Below, piece by piece: positions 35,422 to 41,130 of a stretch of DNA of 64,000 nt. A program made the translations under genes and the position numbers. A model generated the notes under the pieces. That model ran no database searches, was not told where the DNA came from, and worked only from the letters and a program-made list of their open reading frames with translations. Source of the DNA: Tenacibaculum sp. 190524A05c (GTDB taxonomy: Bacteria > Bacteroidota > Bacteroidia > Flavobacteriales > Flavobacteriaceae); assembly GCF_964036595.1 (NCBI RefSeq), contig NZ_OZ038523.1:2734501-2798500 (forward strand), in the 5' to 3' direction. How positions within the stretch are numbered: the first letter of the stretch is position 1; each line of letters opens with the position of its first letter.

Positions 35422-35439
35422 GCGTTTAATTTTAGGGTA

Positions 35440-35503
35440 CATAAATCCACATTTCAATCTGCGGAAAACCCTTTTTTTAACCTGAAAATATGAGATAGCT
35501 TTG
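35440..35503 (+). promoter_or_regulatory. regulon operator and promoter, unit A2
   Basis: Half-sites CATAAATCCACATTT at 35440 (left half degenerate) and CGGAAAACCCTTTTTTT at 35462; TAGCTTTG at 35496-35503, again 22 and 34 nt. Confidence 0.8.
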
Positions 35504-35508
35504 TACCA

Positions 35509-35604
35509 GAATCAATCATGTAATTCACGTTGGGGGAAGGAATTACTGTAGGAGATTAGTATTCTTGAACCTCTCAAACGCTCGTTTGGGAGGTTCTTTT
35601 TTTT
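35509..35604 (+). ncRNA. predicted regulon small RNA A2
   Basis: About 96 nt. The stem GTAATTC / GAATTAC encloses a loop with a run of five G, followed by GAGATTAGTAT and a terminator with stem GAACCTCTCAAAC / GTTTGGGAGGTTC and eight T. The only ATG is directly followed by TAA. Shares most features with A3. Confidence 0.7.
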
Positions 35605-35621
35605 GCTTAATTTTTGGGTTA

Positions 35622-35685
35622 CATAAAACCACATATTTATCTGCGGATATTACTTTTTTTCTGAGAGGATGTTCACATAACTTTG
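35622..35685 (+). promoter_or_regulatory. regulon operator and promoter, unit A3
   Basis: Half-sites CATAAAACCACAT at 35622 and CGGATATTACTTTTTTT at 35644; TAACTTTG at 35678-35685. Confidence 0.8.
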
Positions 35686-35690
35686 TATCA

Positions 35691-35787
35691 AATCAATCAG
35701 GTAATTCATTTTGGGGATTATAAATTACCATAAGAGATTAGTATAATGCGAACCTCTCAAACTTTTGTTTGGGAGGTTCTTTTTTTA
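35691..35787 (+). ncRNA. predicted regulon small RNA A3
   Basis: About 97 nt. Stem GGTAATT / AATTACC encloses a loop with GGGGATTA; then GAGATTAGTAT as in A2 and the same terminator stem as A2 with different loop. No plausible ORF. Confidence 0.7.
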
Positions 35788-35806
35788 TCTGATTTTTAAG
35801 GGTTTG

Positions 35807-35870
35807 CATAAATCCACATTTTAAATTGCGGAAATCCCCTTTATTAAAATGTGACTTTAATATACATTTG
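35807..35870 (+). promoter_or_regulatory. regulon operator and promoter, unit A4
   Basis: Half-sites CATAAATCCACATTT at 35807 and CGGAAATCCCCTTT at 35829; TACATTTG at 35863-35870. Confidence 0.8.
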
Positions 35871-35875
35871 TATCA

Positions 35876-35960
35876 GTGATCATCCGCGGAAACATAAGGG
35901 TGAAAACATTTTAGGGGATTATATGGCCTTCTAGAAATTTCTTTTCTAGAAGGTTTTTTT
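35876..35960 (+). ncRNA. predicted regulon small RNA A4 with a peptide-type leader
   Basis: About 85 nt, terminator 35927-35960. Like the leaders of the 33-residue peptide genes it contains TTAGGGGATTAT just before an ATG (35923), but the frame ends after Met-Ala-Phe (TAG at 35932-35934). It may be a remnant of a peptide gene or an RNA acting on its own. Confidence 0.6.
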
Positions 35961-35999
35961 ATGAAATTTAGTGGAGTTGTAATTGATTTCTTTTTCTAT

Positions 36000-36007
36000 T
36001 ACATTTG
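36000..36007 (+). promoter_or_regulatory. -7 box of the small membrane protein gene
   Basis: TACATTTG lies 27 bases before the ATG at 36034 and inside the longer possible ORF, which supports the shorter start. There is no regulon half-site before it. Confidence 0.6.
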
Positions 36008-36033
36008 AGTATACTAACCATAAACTACTAATA

Positions 36034-36516
36034 ATGAGAGGAAAAGAAGGAATTATCAACTTCTTGGTAATAGTAGCTCTCTTAGGTTACATTATCAGTT
36101 CGGTCTTACTTTTTAAAGAAGCTTTTGAATTAAAAGGACAAAAAAATCCAGAAACTAGTCCTGTTTTAATGTATTTGGCAAGTGCCTTAACAGGTCTTGT
36201 TGGAGGAATAGTTGCTGCTGCTTTTGGTGTAAAAACTGATAATGACGGCGTAGATGCAATGAATACAGGAGGAAGTTCTGCAACTGCAGGAAAAATAAAA
36301 ATGCAGAGAGTTGGCGAATTTGCAATGGGAGCAAACGAAGAGAAACTAAAAGAAAAATTAGGAACGTTATATGCTTGGGCATATATCTTAGTCGGAATTG
36401 CTTCCATTGTAGTTTGGGCGATGTTAAACGCAGATGCTTCTCAAAGTATTACCACCAACGCCACAACATTTATTGGAATGATGTTGGCAATTGTGAGTGC
36501 ATTTTTTAAAGATTAA
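36034..36516 (+). CDS. small integral membrane protein of unknown function
   Basis: 160 residues from the ATG at 36034. Four hydrophobic segments at about 7-27, 45-67, 113-134 and 138-158, with a polar loop rich in Gly and Ser in between (MNTGGSSATAGK). The upstream ATG at 35983 would lie before the promoter -7 box. I recognise no family. It sits between the two arrays of regulon units but has an unrelated promoter. Confidence 0.65.
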   Translation: MRGKEGIINFLVIVALLGYIISSVLLFKEAFELKGQKNPETSPVLMYLASALTGLVGGIVAAAFGVKTDNDGVDAMNTGGSSATAGKIKMQRVGEFAMGANEEKLKEKLGTLYAWAYILVGIASIVVWAMLNADASQSITTNATTFIGMMLAIVSAFFKD

Positions 36517-36537
36517 AAACTATAATTTGGTTTGAAT

Positions 36538-36567
36538 AAAAAAGGTCTTCATTTGAAGACCTTTTTT
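36538..36567. terminator. bidirectional intrinsic terminator
   Basis: AAAGGTCTTC pairs with GAAGACCTTT, flanked by A-run and T-run. Shared by the convergent membrane protein gene and hydrolase gene. Confidence 0.85.
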
Positions 36568-36574
36568 GTAGTAT

Positions 36575-37933
36575 TTATCTTAAATCCCAAAACCAATCAT
36601 TGGTTTTCAGTAGGAATGGCAAATATCCTGTAATATGTTCTCCTAAGGTATAATCGAAACTTACAGAACCTCCAAAACTTTTATGTTTTTGATAATATTC
36701 AAAAGCCTGACTCGTATAAACTGCATTATCTAACTTACCATGATACATTCTAAATTGACATCTATTGTTCCAAGGTTGAATGCTGTTTTTTCGTAACGTA
36801 TTAAAAAAGTTGGCATAATCAGAATTCTGATCATTAGGATTTGCATTGATAAAATCACTCATCAATAATCTACTAGGTATATTAGGTAGAGCGAATTGAA
36901 GTTTTAAAATTGAATTTGTTCCATCATATAACGCTCGTATTTGATCGTAATTATCATATTGTTGAGTAGATGCAAATTTGTTCAATTGAATAATTCTGTC
37001 TTCACCAATAGAAATCAGATTGTTCTCTTTCATTCCGTAATATGCATATGGGAAGAAGAACGGATGTGGATGAAAACTTTCTGAACGAGCCTTAACAATA
37101 AAGTTGTCTAGTAAAGCTGGTGTTCCTCCAGCGGAAAGACCTTTTACTTTTTTAAGGTTATTTGTTTCTAGATATCTAGCAAATTGAATGGCTGAAAATG
37201 CACCTTGAGAATATCCTTGAATTAGCATTTCATCCTTTAGTTCATAACCCATGTTTTCTAACTGCTGAATTCCCGCTTTTAAGAAATCATAGTTAGAGCG
37301 GTTGTGAGCATCCTTATTCACAAATGGAGGAAAACAATCTCCGAAGGAATCTCCAAATCCTGGATAATCTGGAACAAACACTGCAAATTTACCAGTCCAA
37401 GCTTGAGCAATCATAGTTAATGGTACTAATTGATCTATCTCATCTGGAATGCTAAATATATTATTATAAGAAACTGACGCTGCAGATGAATTACTCGTAT
37501 ATGTAAAAGGAGTTACAAATCTAATACGATACGGGATCTTTTCTTTTTTAAACCATACAATACGGTCTTTATATTTTGGAATTAAAACAACACCAGAAAT
37601 TTGAATACTTCTTCCTGATCCATCTGGATGCGGCGACTGAGTTGATACCTTATATATATTAACTGTTATTCCAGAATAGATTTTTTCAGATGATTTTGAA
37701 GATTCAATGATCTCTTCAGTTTTCATTCCATACTTTTCACCAAGTTTGGTAACTATCTCATTTGGAGGTTGAAAGTTTTTTTCATTTACTGTTGTAAGTA
37801 AGTTGACTTCGCTGAGTTGTTGCGAAACATCTTCATTATTGATTTCGTCTTCTGCACAAGAATAAAAAAAGCATAACGAGATGATTGAAGCTATTATCAA
37901 TAGCCTCTTTTGAAAGGGTTTTAAAAGATTCAT
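36575..37933 (-). CDS. secreted alpha/beta hydrolase, lipase-like lipoprotein
   Basis: 452 residues. Lipoprotein signal peptide (Cys at FYSC, about residue 26). Alpha/beta hydrolase fold with nucleophile Ser in GYSQGAFSA (about 235), PDYPGFGDSFGD before it, and a late His (EHITGY) near 430. It resembles the secretory lipase / LIP-like group, whose members hydrolyse esters outside the cell. The substrate is unknown. It lies inside the peptide/RNA region on the opposite strand. Confidence 0.75.
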   Translation of the reverse strand: MNLLKPFQKRLLIIASIISLCFFYSCAEDEINNEDVSQQLSEVNLLTTVNEKNFQPPNEIVTKLGEKYGMKTEEIIESSKSSEKIYSGITVNIYKVSTQSPHPDGSGRSIQISGVVLIPKYKDRIVWFKKEKIPYRIRFVTPFTYTSNSSAASVSYNNIFSIPDEIDQLVPLTMIAQAWTGKFAVFVPDYPGFGDSFGDCFPPFVNKDAHNRSNYDFLKAGIQQLENMGYELKDEMLIQGYSQGAFSAIQFARYLETNNLKKVKGLSAGGTPALLDNFIVKARSESFHPHPFFFPYAYYGMKENNLISIGEDRIIQLNKFASTQQYDNYDQIRALYDGTNSILKLQFALPNIPSRLLMSDFINANPNDQNSDYANFFNTLRKNSIQPWNNRCQFRMYHGKLDNAVYTSQAFEYYQKHKSFGGSVSFDYTLGEHITGYLPFLLKTNDWFWDLR

Positions 37934-38056
37934 AATTTGAAAGGTTAAAATTTGTTACCTTCCTAAAATACTAAAAGAAAAATTACCGTAAGCTTAAAAT
38001 CTTAACAAATAAACAATCATTTGGAATGTTCATAGGAAAAACCCCTAACGAGAATT

Positions 38057-38121
38057 CGGAAAATTGCATCCTAATCTGCGGCAATCCCCTTTTATTAGGC
38101 TTGAATTGCGTTCTATATTTG
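38057..38121 (+). promoter_or_regulatory. regulon operator and promoter, peptide unit B1
   Basis: Half-sites CGGAAAATTGCATCC at 38057 and CGGCAATCCCCTTTT at 38079 (22 bp); TATATTTG at 38114-38121, 35 nt from the second half-site, one more than in the others. Confidence 0.85.
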
Positions 38122-38173
38122 CAGTGTTATTCTTTAATAACAAGTTTTAGGGATTATTTTTTAAATTAAAAAA

Positions 38174-38275
38174 ATGGGAAAGTTATTAATCAAAAAAGTT
38201 AAGCGAATTATTAAGGGGATCGTTTTAACTTTAAGCGAATGGGGCAAAGCTGCGAGCTATGCATTACAACATTAA
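38174..38275 (+). CDS. 33-residue amphipathic peptide B1
   Basis: Begins MGKLLIKKVKRIIKGIVL and ends EWGKAASYALQH. It is strongly cationic (seven Lys/Arg against one Glu) and amphipathic when drawn as a helix. Unlike the other four copies it has Trp in place of Cys at residue 23 and a longer leader between TTAGGGATTAT and the ATG. No signal peptide. Family unknown to me. Confidence 0.8.
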   Translation: MGKLLIKKVKRIIKGIVLTLSEWGKAASYALQH

Positions 38276-38298
38276 AAAACAATTAACCAAATTTTTAG

Positions 38299-38324
38299 AG
38301 CTGTCATTATCGACAGCTTTTTTT
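38299..38324 (+). terminator. terminator of peptide unit B1
   Basis: AGCTGTC pairs with GACAGCT, followed by seven T. Confidence 0.8.
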
Positions 38325-38356
38325 ATGGACATAATTTCAGTTTAAAAACAGGTGTT

Positions 38357-38420
38357 CGGAAAATTGCATTTCAAGTTGCGGATATCCCTTTTTTTAGACT
38401 GTAAAGCTATTATATATTTG
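38357..38420 (+). promoter_or_regulatory. regulon operator and promoter, peptide unit B2
   Basis: Half-sites CGGAAAATTGCATTT at 38357 and CGGATATCCCTTTTTTT at 38379; TATATTTG at 38413-38420. Confidence 0.87.
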
Positions 38421-38470
38421 TAGTGTAATTAATTAGATACTAACAATTAACAATATAAAATAAGGGGATT

Positions 38471-38572
38471 ATGACAACAATATTACTTAAAAGAATAGAT
38501 AGAATTGCAAAAGGGTTTTTAACAGCATTAGCAGAATGTGCAAAAGGTGCTAGTTATGCAATTCAACACTAA
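38471..38572 (+). CDS. 33-residue amphipathic peptide B2
   Basis: Begins MTTILLKRIDRIAKGFL and ends ECAKGASYAIQH. The ATG follows AAGGGGATT directly, a sequence shared by the leaders of B3, B4 and (as AAAGGAATT) B5. One Cys at residue 23. Very similar to B3, together with its promoter, so these two are the most recent duplicates. Confidence 0.85.
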   Translation: MTTILLKRIDRIAKGFLTALAECAKGASYAIQH

Positions 38573-38595
38573 AAAGAACAAACTTAAATTCTTTA

Positions 38596-38623
38596 AAGCT
38601 GTCTTTATCGACAGCTTTTTTTT
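38596..38623 (+). terminator. terminator of peptide unit B2
   Basis: AAGCTGTC pairs with GACAGCTT, followed by eight T. Confidence 0.8.
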
Positions 38624-38654
38624 ATGGAAATAAATTAGAGTAAAAACAGGTGTT

Positions 38655-38718
38655 CGGAAAATTACATTTCAAGTTGCGGATATCCCTTTTTTTAGACTGT
38701 AAAGCTGTTATATCTTTG
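38655..38718 (+). promoter_or_regulatory. regulon operator and promoter, peptide unit B3
   Basis: Half-sites CGGAAAATTACATTT at 38655 and CGGATATCCCTTTTTTT at 38677; TATCTTTG at 38711-38718. Nearly identical to the B2 promoter. Confidence 0.87.
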
Positions 38719-38766
38719 TATTGTAATTAATTAGATACTACTAACTAACAATAAAATATAGGGATT

Positions 38767-38868
38767 ATGACAACATTATTACTTCAAAAAATCGACAGAA
38801 TTGTAAAAAGCTTTTTAACAGCATTAGCCGAGTGTGCTAAAGGAGCAAGTTATGCTTTAAATCACTAG
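38767..38868 (+). CDS. 33-residue amphipathic peptide B3
   Basis: Begins MTTLLLQKIDRIVKSFL and ends ECAKGASYALNH, stop TAG. Differs from B2 at seven residues, mostly conservative. The Cys23, Lys25, Tyr29 and final His are kept. Confidence 0.85.
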   Translation: MTTLLLQKIDRIVKSFLTALAECAKGASYALNH

Positions 38869-38890
38869 TAAATTTAAAATCACGAATTAA

Positions 38891-38924
38891 GAAAGCCGCT
38901 TAACTAAGTGGCTTTCTTGTTTTT
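38891..38924 (+). terminator. terminator of peptide unit B3
   Basis: GAAAGCCGCTTA pairs with TAAGTGGCTTTC, followed by a T-rich tail. Its stem differs from those of the neighbours. Confidence 0.75.
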
Positions 38925-38947
38925 GTAAGTTATATTAAATCTAACTA

Positions 38948-39011
38948 CGGAAAATCACACTTTTAATTGCGGAAAACCAATTTAATATATTGATAATCAG
39001 TTATATATTTG
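38948..39011 (+). promoter_or_regulatory. regulon operator and promoter, peptide unit B4
   Basis: Half-sites CGGAAAATCACACTT at 38948 and CGGAAAACCAATTT at 38970; TATATTTG at 39004-39011. Confidence 0.85.
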
Positions 39012-39056
39012 TGTTGTAACCAATTAGGGATAACAAAAAAACATTATTAGGGGATT

Positions 39057-39158
39057 ATGGGAACACTATTAACTACAAGGATTAATCAAATTTTGAAGGG
39101 GATTATATTAACACTAATTGAATGTGGTAAAGGAGCTGGTTACGCCATTCACCACTAA
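39057..39158 (+). CDS. 33-residue amphipathic peptide B4
   Basis: Begins MGTLLTTRINQILKGIIL and ends ECGKGAGYAIHH. Less cationic than B1 and with two final His. Leader TTAGGGGATT directly before the ATG. Cys at residue 23. Confidence 0.85.
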   Translation: MGTLLTTRINQILKGIILTLIECGKGAGYAIHH

Positions 39159-39181
39159 TCGGTTAATAGCCAAACTGAGAG

Positions 39182-39211
39182 AGCTGCTTTTCTTAAAAGC
39201 AGCTTTTTTTT
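39182..39211 (+). terminator. terminator of peptide unit B4
   Basis: AGCTGCTTTT pairs with AAAAGCAGCT over a short loop, then eight T. Confidence 0.82.
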
Positions 39212-39231
39212 ATTTGAAAATCAATAAATTA

Positions 39232-39295
39232 CGGAAAAATGCATTTTTTATTGCGGAAATCCCTTTTTTTAAATTAATAATCCTGTCTATCTTTG
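39232..39295 (+). promoter_or_regulatory. regulon operator and promoter, peptide unit B5
   Basis: Half-sites CGGAAAAATGCATTTTT at 39232 and CGGAAATCCCTTTTTTT at 39254; TATCTTTG at 39288-39295. Confidence 0.87.
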
Positions 39296-39344
39296 AATTG
39301 TAACGTTTAAAACACTGCTAGTCAGTAATATAAATAAAGGAATT

Positions 39345-39446
39345 ATGACAACAATATTACTTAAAAGATTAGATCAAATTATAAAGAGCTTATTAGTGAC
39401 TTTAATTGAGTGCGCAAAAGGCGCAAGCTACGCTTTAAATCACTAA
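39345..39446 (+). CDS. 33-residue amphipathic peptide B5
   Basis: Begins MTTILLKRLDQIIKSLL and ends ECAKGASYALNH. N- and C-terminal parts follow B2/B3 while the centre (DQII, LIEC) follows B4, so it looks intermediate. Leader TAAAGGAATT before the ATG. Confidence 0.85.
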   Translation: MTTILLKRLDQIIKSLLVTLIECAKGASYALNH

Positions 39447-39478
39447 ACTCACCCCCCGACGCTATTAACACACGTTGT

Positions 39479-39503
39479 AAGCTGCCACTTGGCAGCTTTT
39501 TTA
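39479..39503. terminator. terminator of peptide unit B5
   Basis: AAGCTGCC pairs with GGCAGCTT over a four-base loop, then T-run. It is placed at the end of the convergent acyl-CoA dehydrogenase gene and overlaps its stop region. Confidence 0.8.
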
Positions 39504-40679
39504 TTTAAAAGCGTTTAATCCTGTAATATCTAATCCTGTTATTAGTAAGTGAACATCATGAGTTCCTTCATAGGTAATAACACTTTCTAAATTCATCGCA
39601 TGTCGCATAATAGAGTATTCACCAGAAATTCCCATAGCACCTAATATTTGTCTTGATTCTCGAGCGATTTCCAAAGCCATAGCCACATTATTTCTTTTTG
39701 CCATTGAAATTTGCGCAGAAGTTGCTTTACCTTCATTTTTTAAAACACCAAGTCGCCATGCTAACAGTTGAGCTTTTGTAATTTCCGTAATCATTTCAGC
39801 TAACTTTTTCTGTTGAAGTTGAAATTGACCAATAGGTTTTCCAAATTGCGTTCGTTCTTTTGCATATCGCAGAGCGGTGTCATAACAATCCATTGCAGCA
39901 CCAATTGCTCCCCATGCAATTCCATATCGAGCATGATCTAAACATTTCAATGGAGCACTTAATCCAGACTTGTTCGGAAGTAAATTTTCTTTAGGAACTT
40001 TTACATTATCGAATAATAGCTCTCCTGTTATAGAAGCACGTAAAGACCATTTGTTTTTTGTTTCTGGAGTTGAAAATCCTTCCATTCCTCTTTCAACAAG
40101 TAAACCATGAATTCTTCCTTCTTCATTTTTTGCCCAAACAACAGCTACATCACAAATAGGAGAATTTGAGATCCACATTTTAGAACCATTTAATAAGTAA
40201 TGATCTCCCATATCTTTGAACTTAGTTTCCATTCCTCCAGGATTAGATCCATGATTAGGTTCTGTTAAACCAAAACTACCAATCCATTCACCAGAGGCCA
40301 ATTTTGGTAAATATTTTTTACGTTGTTCTTCAGTTCCATAATTATATATAGGTCCCATTACTAAAGAAGTTTGTACAGATGCTGTAGAACGAATTCCACT
40401 ATCTCCACGCTCTAATTCTTGCATAATTAAACCATAAGAAATCTGATCCAAACCAGCGCCTCCATATTCTTCAGGAATATAAGACCCAAAGGCTCCAACT
40501 TCGGCAAGACCGTTAACTAAAGTCTGTGGAAATTCTGATCGTTGTGCATATTCTTCAATAATTGGAGATAAATATTTTTTCACCCAATCTCTAGCAGTAT
40601 TTCGAACTAATTTGTGTTCATCAGTTAAAAGTTCATCTAGTTGGTAATAATCAGGTGATTGGAATAAGTCGGATTTCAT
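39501..40679 (-). CDS. acyl-CoA dehydrogenase, glutaryl-CoA dehydrogenase-like
   Basis: 392 residues covering the N-terminal helical, beta and C-terminal helical domains. Motifs: GLTEPNHGSNPGGM, KMWISNSP, RYGIAWGAIGAAMDCY, ERTQFGKPI, and catalytic Glu in YEGTHDVH. The overall sequence is closest to glutaryl-CoA dehydrogenases, FAD enzymes that oxidise and decarboxylate glutaryl-CoA in lysine and tryptophan breakdown. The ALDH7-like gene at 9026 could act in the same lysine pathway. Confidence 0.87.
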   Translation of the reverse strand: MKSDLFQSPDYYQLDELLTDEHKLVRNTARDWVKKYLSPIIEEYAQRSEFPQTLVNGLAEVGAFGSYIPEEYGGAGLDQISYGLIMQELERGDSGIRSTASVQTSLVMGPIYNYGTEEQRKKYLPKLASGEWIGSFGLTEPNHGSNPGGMETKFKDMGDHYLLNGSKMWISNSPICDVAVVWAKNEEGRIHGLLVERGMEGFSTPETKNKWSLRASITGELLFDNVKVPKENLLPNKSGLSAPLKCLDHARYGIAWGAIGAAMDCYDTALRYAKERTQFGKPIGQFQLQQKKLAEMITEITKAQLLAWRLGVLKNEGKATSAQISMAKRNNVAMALEIARESRQILGAMGISGEYSIMRHAMNLESVITYEGTHDVHLLITGLDITGLNAFK

Positions 40680-40733
40680 AAAAATGATTTTCTCAAAAAT
40701 AAGTAAAAAAACAAATGATAGCTTTAGTTTACG

Positions 40734-40741
40734 TATGTTTG
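40734..40741 (+). promoter_or_regulatory. rnpA promoter -7 box
   Basis: TATGTTTG lies only five bases before the preferred rnpA ATG (40747), so the mRNA would have almost no leader. Confidence 0.55.
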
Positions 40742-40746
40742 TAATA

Positions 40747-41130
40747 ATGAAATTTACACTTGGTAAAGAAGAACGACTAAAAAGTAGAAAACTAATTGGG
40801 AGGCTTTATTCTGAAGGAGAATCGATAAAAAAGTTCCCATTGAAAATGGTGTATTTACAAACCGAACATACTTCGAAATACCCCACTCAAGTTGGAGTTT
40901 CCGTTCCTAAAAGATTATTTAAAAAAGCTGTTGATAGAAACAGAATTAAACGTTTATTAAGAGAATCGTATCGTTTGCAAAAGGAAATCGTTTATTCAGA
41001 AGTTGATAAACCCTATGTGTTCATGATTTCTTATCTTGCAAAAGAGGAGTGGAAATATGCCGATATTGAAGATAAAATGAGAAAATTATTAACTTTATTT
41101 ATAGAAAAAACATCTAAAAATGAGGAATAA
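40747..41130 (+). CDS. rnpA: ribonuclease P protein component
   Basis: 127 residues from the ATG at 40747; the frame is open from 40684 but the extra part precedes the promoter box. Typical RnpA sequence: FTLGKEERLKSRKLI, VGVSVPKRLFKKAVDRNRIKR in part with the RNR motif, and RLLRESYR. It binds the RNase P RNA and helps mature tRNA 5' ends. Neither rpmH nor an origin is next to it, as is usual in Bacteroidetes. The stop overlaps the S41 protease gene by eleven bases. Confidence 0.92.
   Translation: MKFTLGKEERLKSRKLIGRLYSEGESIKKFPLKMVYLQTEHTSKYPTQVGVSVPKRLFKKAVDRNRIKRLLRESYRLQKEIVYSEVDKPYVFMISYLAKEEWKYADIEDKMRKLLTLFIEKTSKNEE

Noticed and set aside
35258-39295. Regularly spaced short repeats that might suggest a CRISPR array
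   Set aside because: The repeats are promoter half-sites about 22 bp apart in pairs, the pairs are 180 bp or more apart and the intervening sequences are genes and terminators. There is no spacer structure and no cas gene.
39118-39303. 61-residue ORF on the plus strand
   Set aside because: It is in another frame than peptide B4, runs through its terminator and the B5 operator, and is not seen in the other units.
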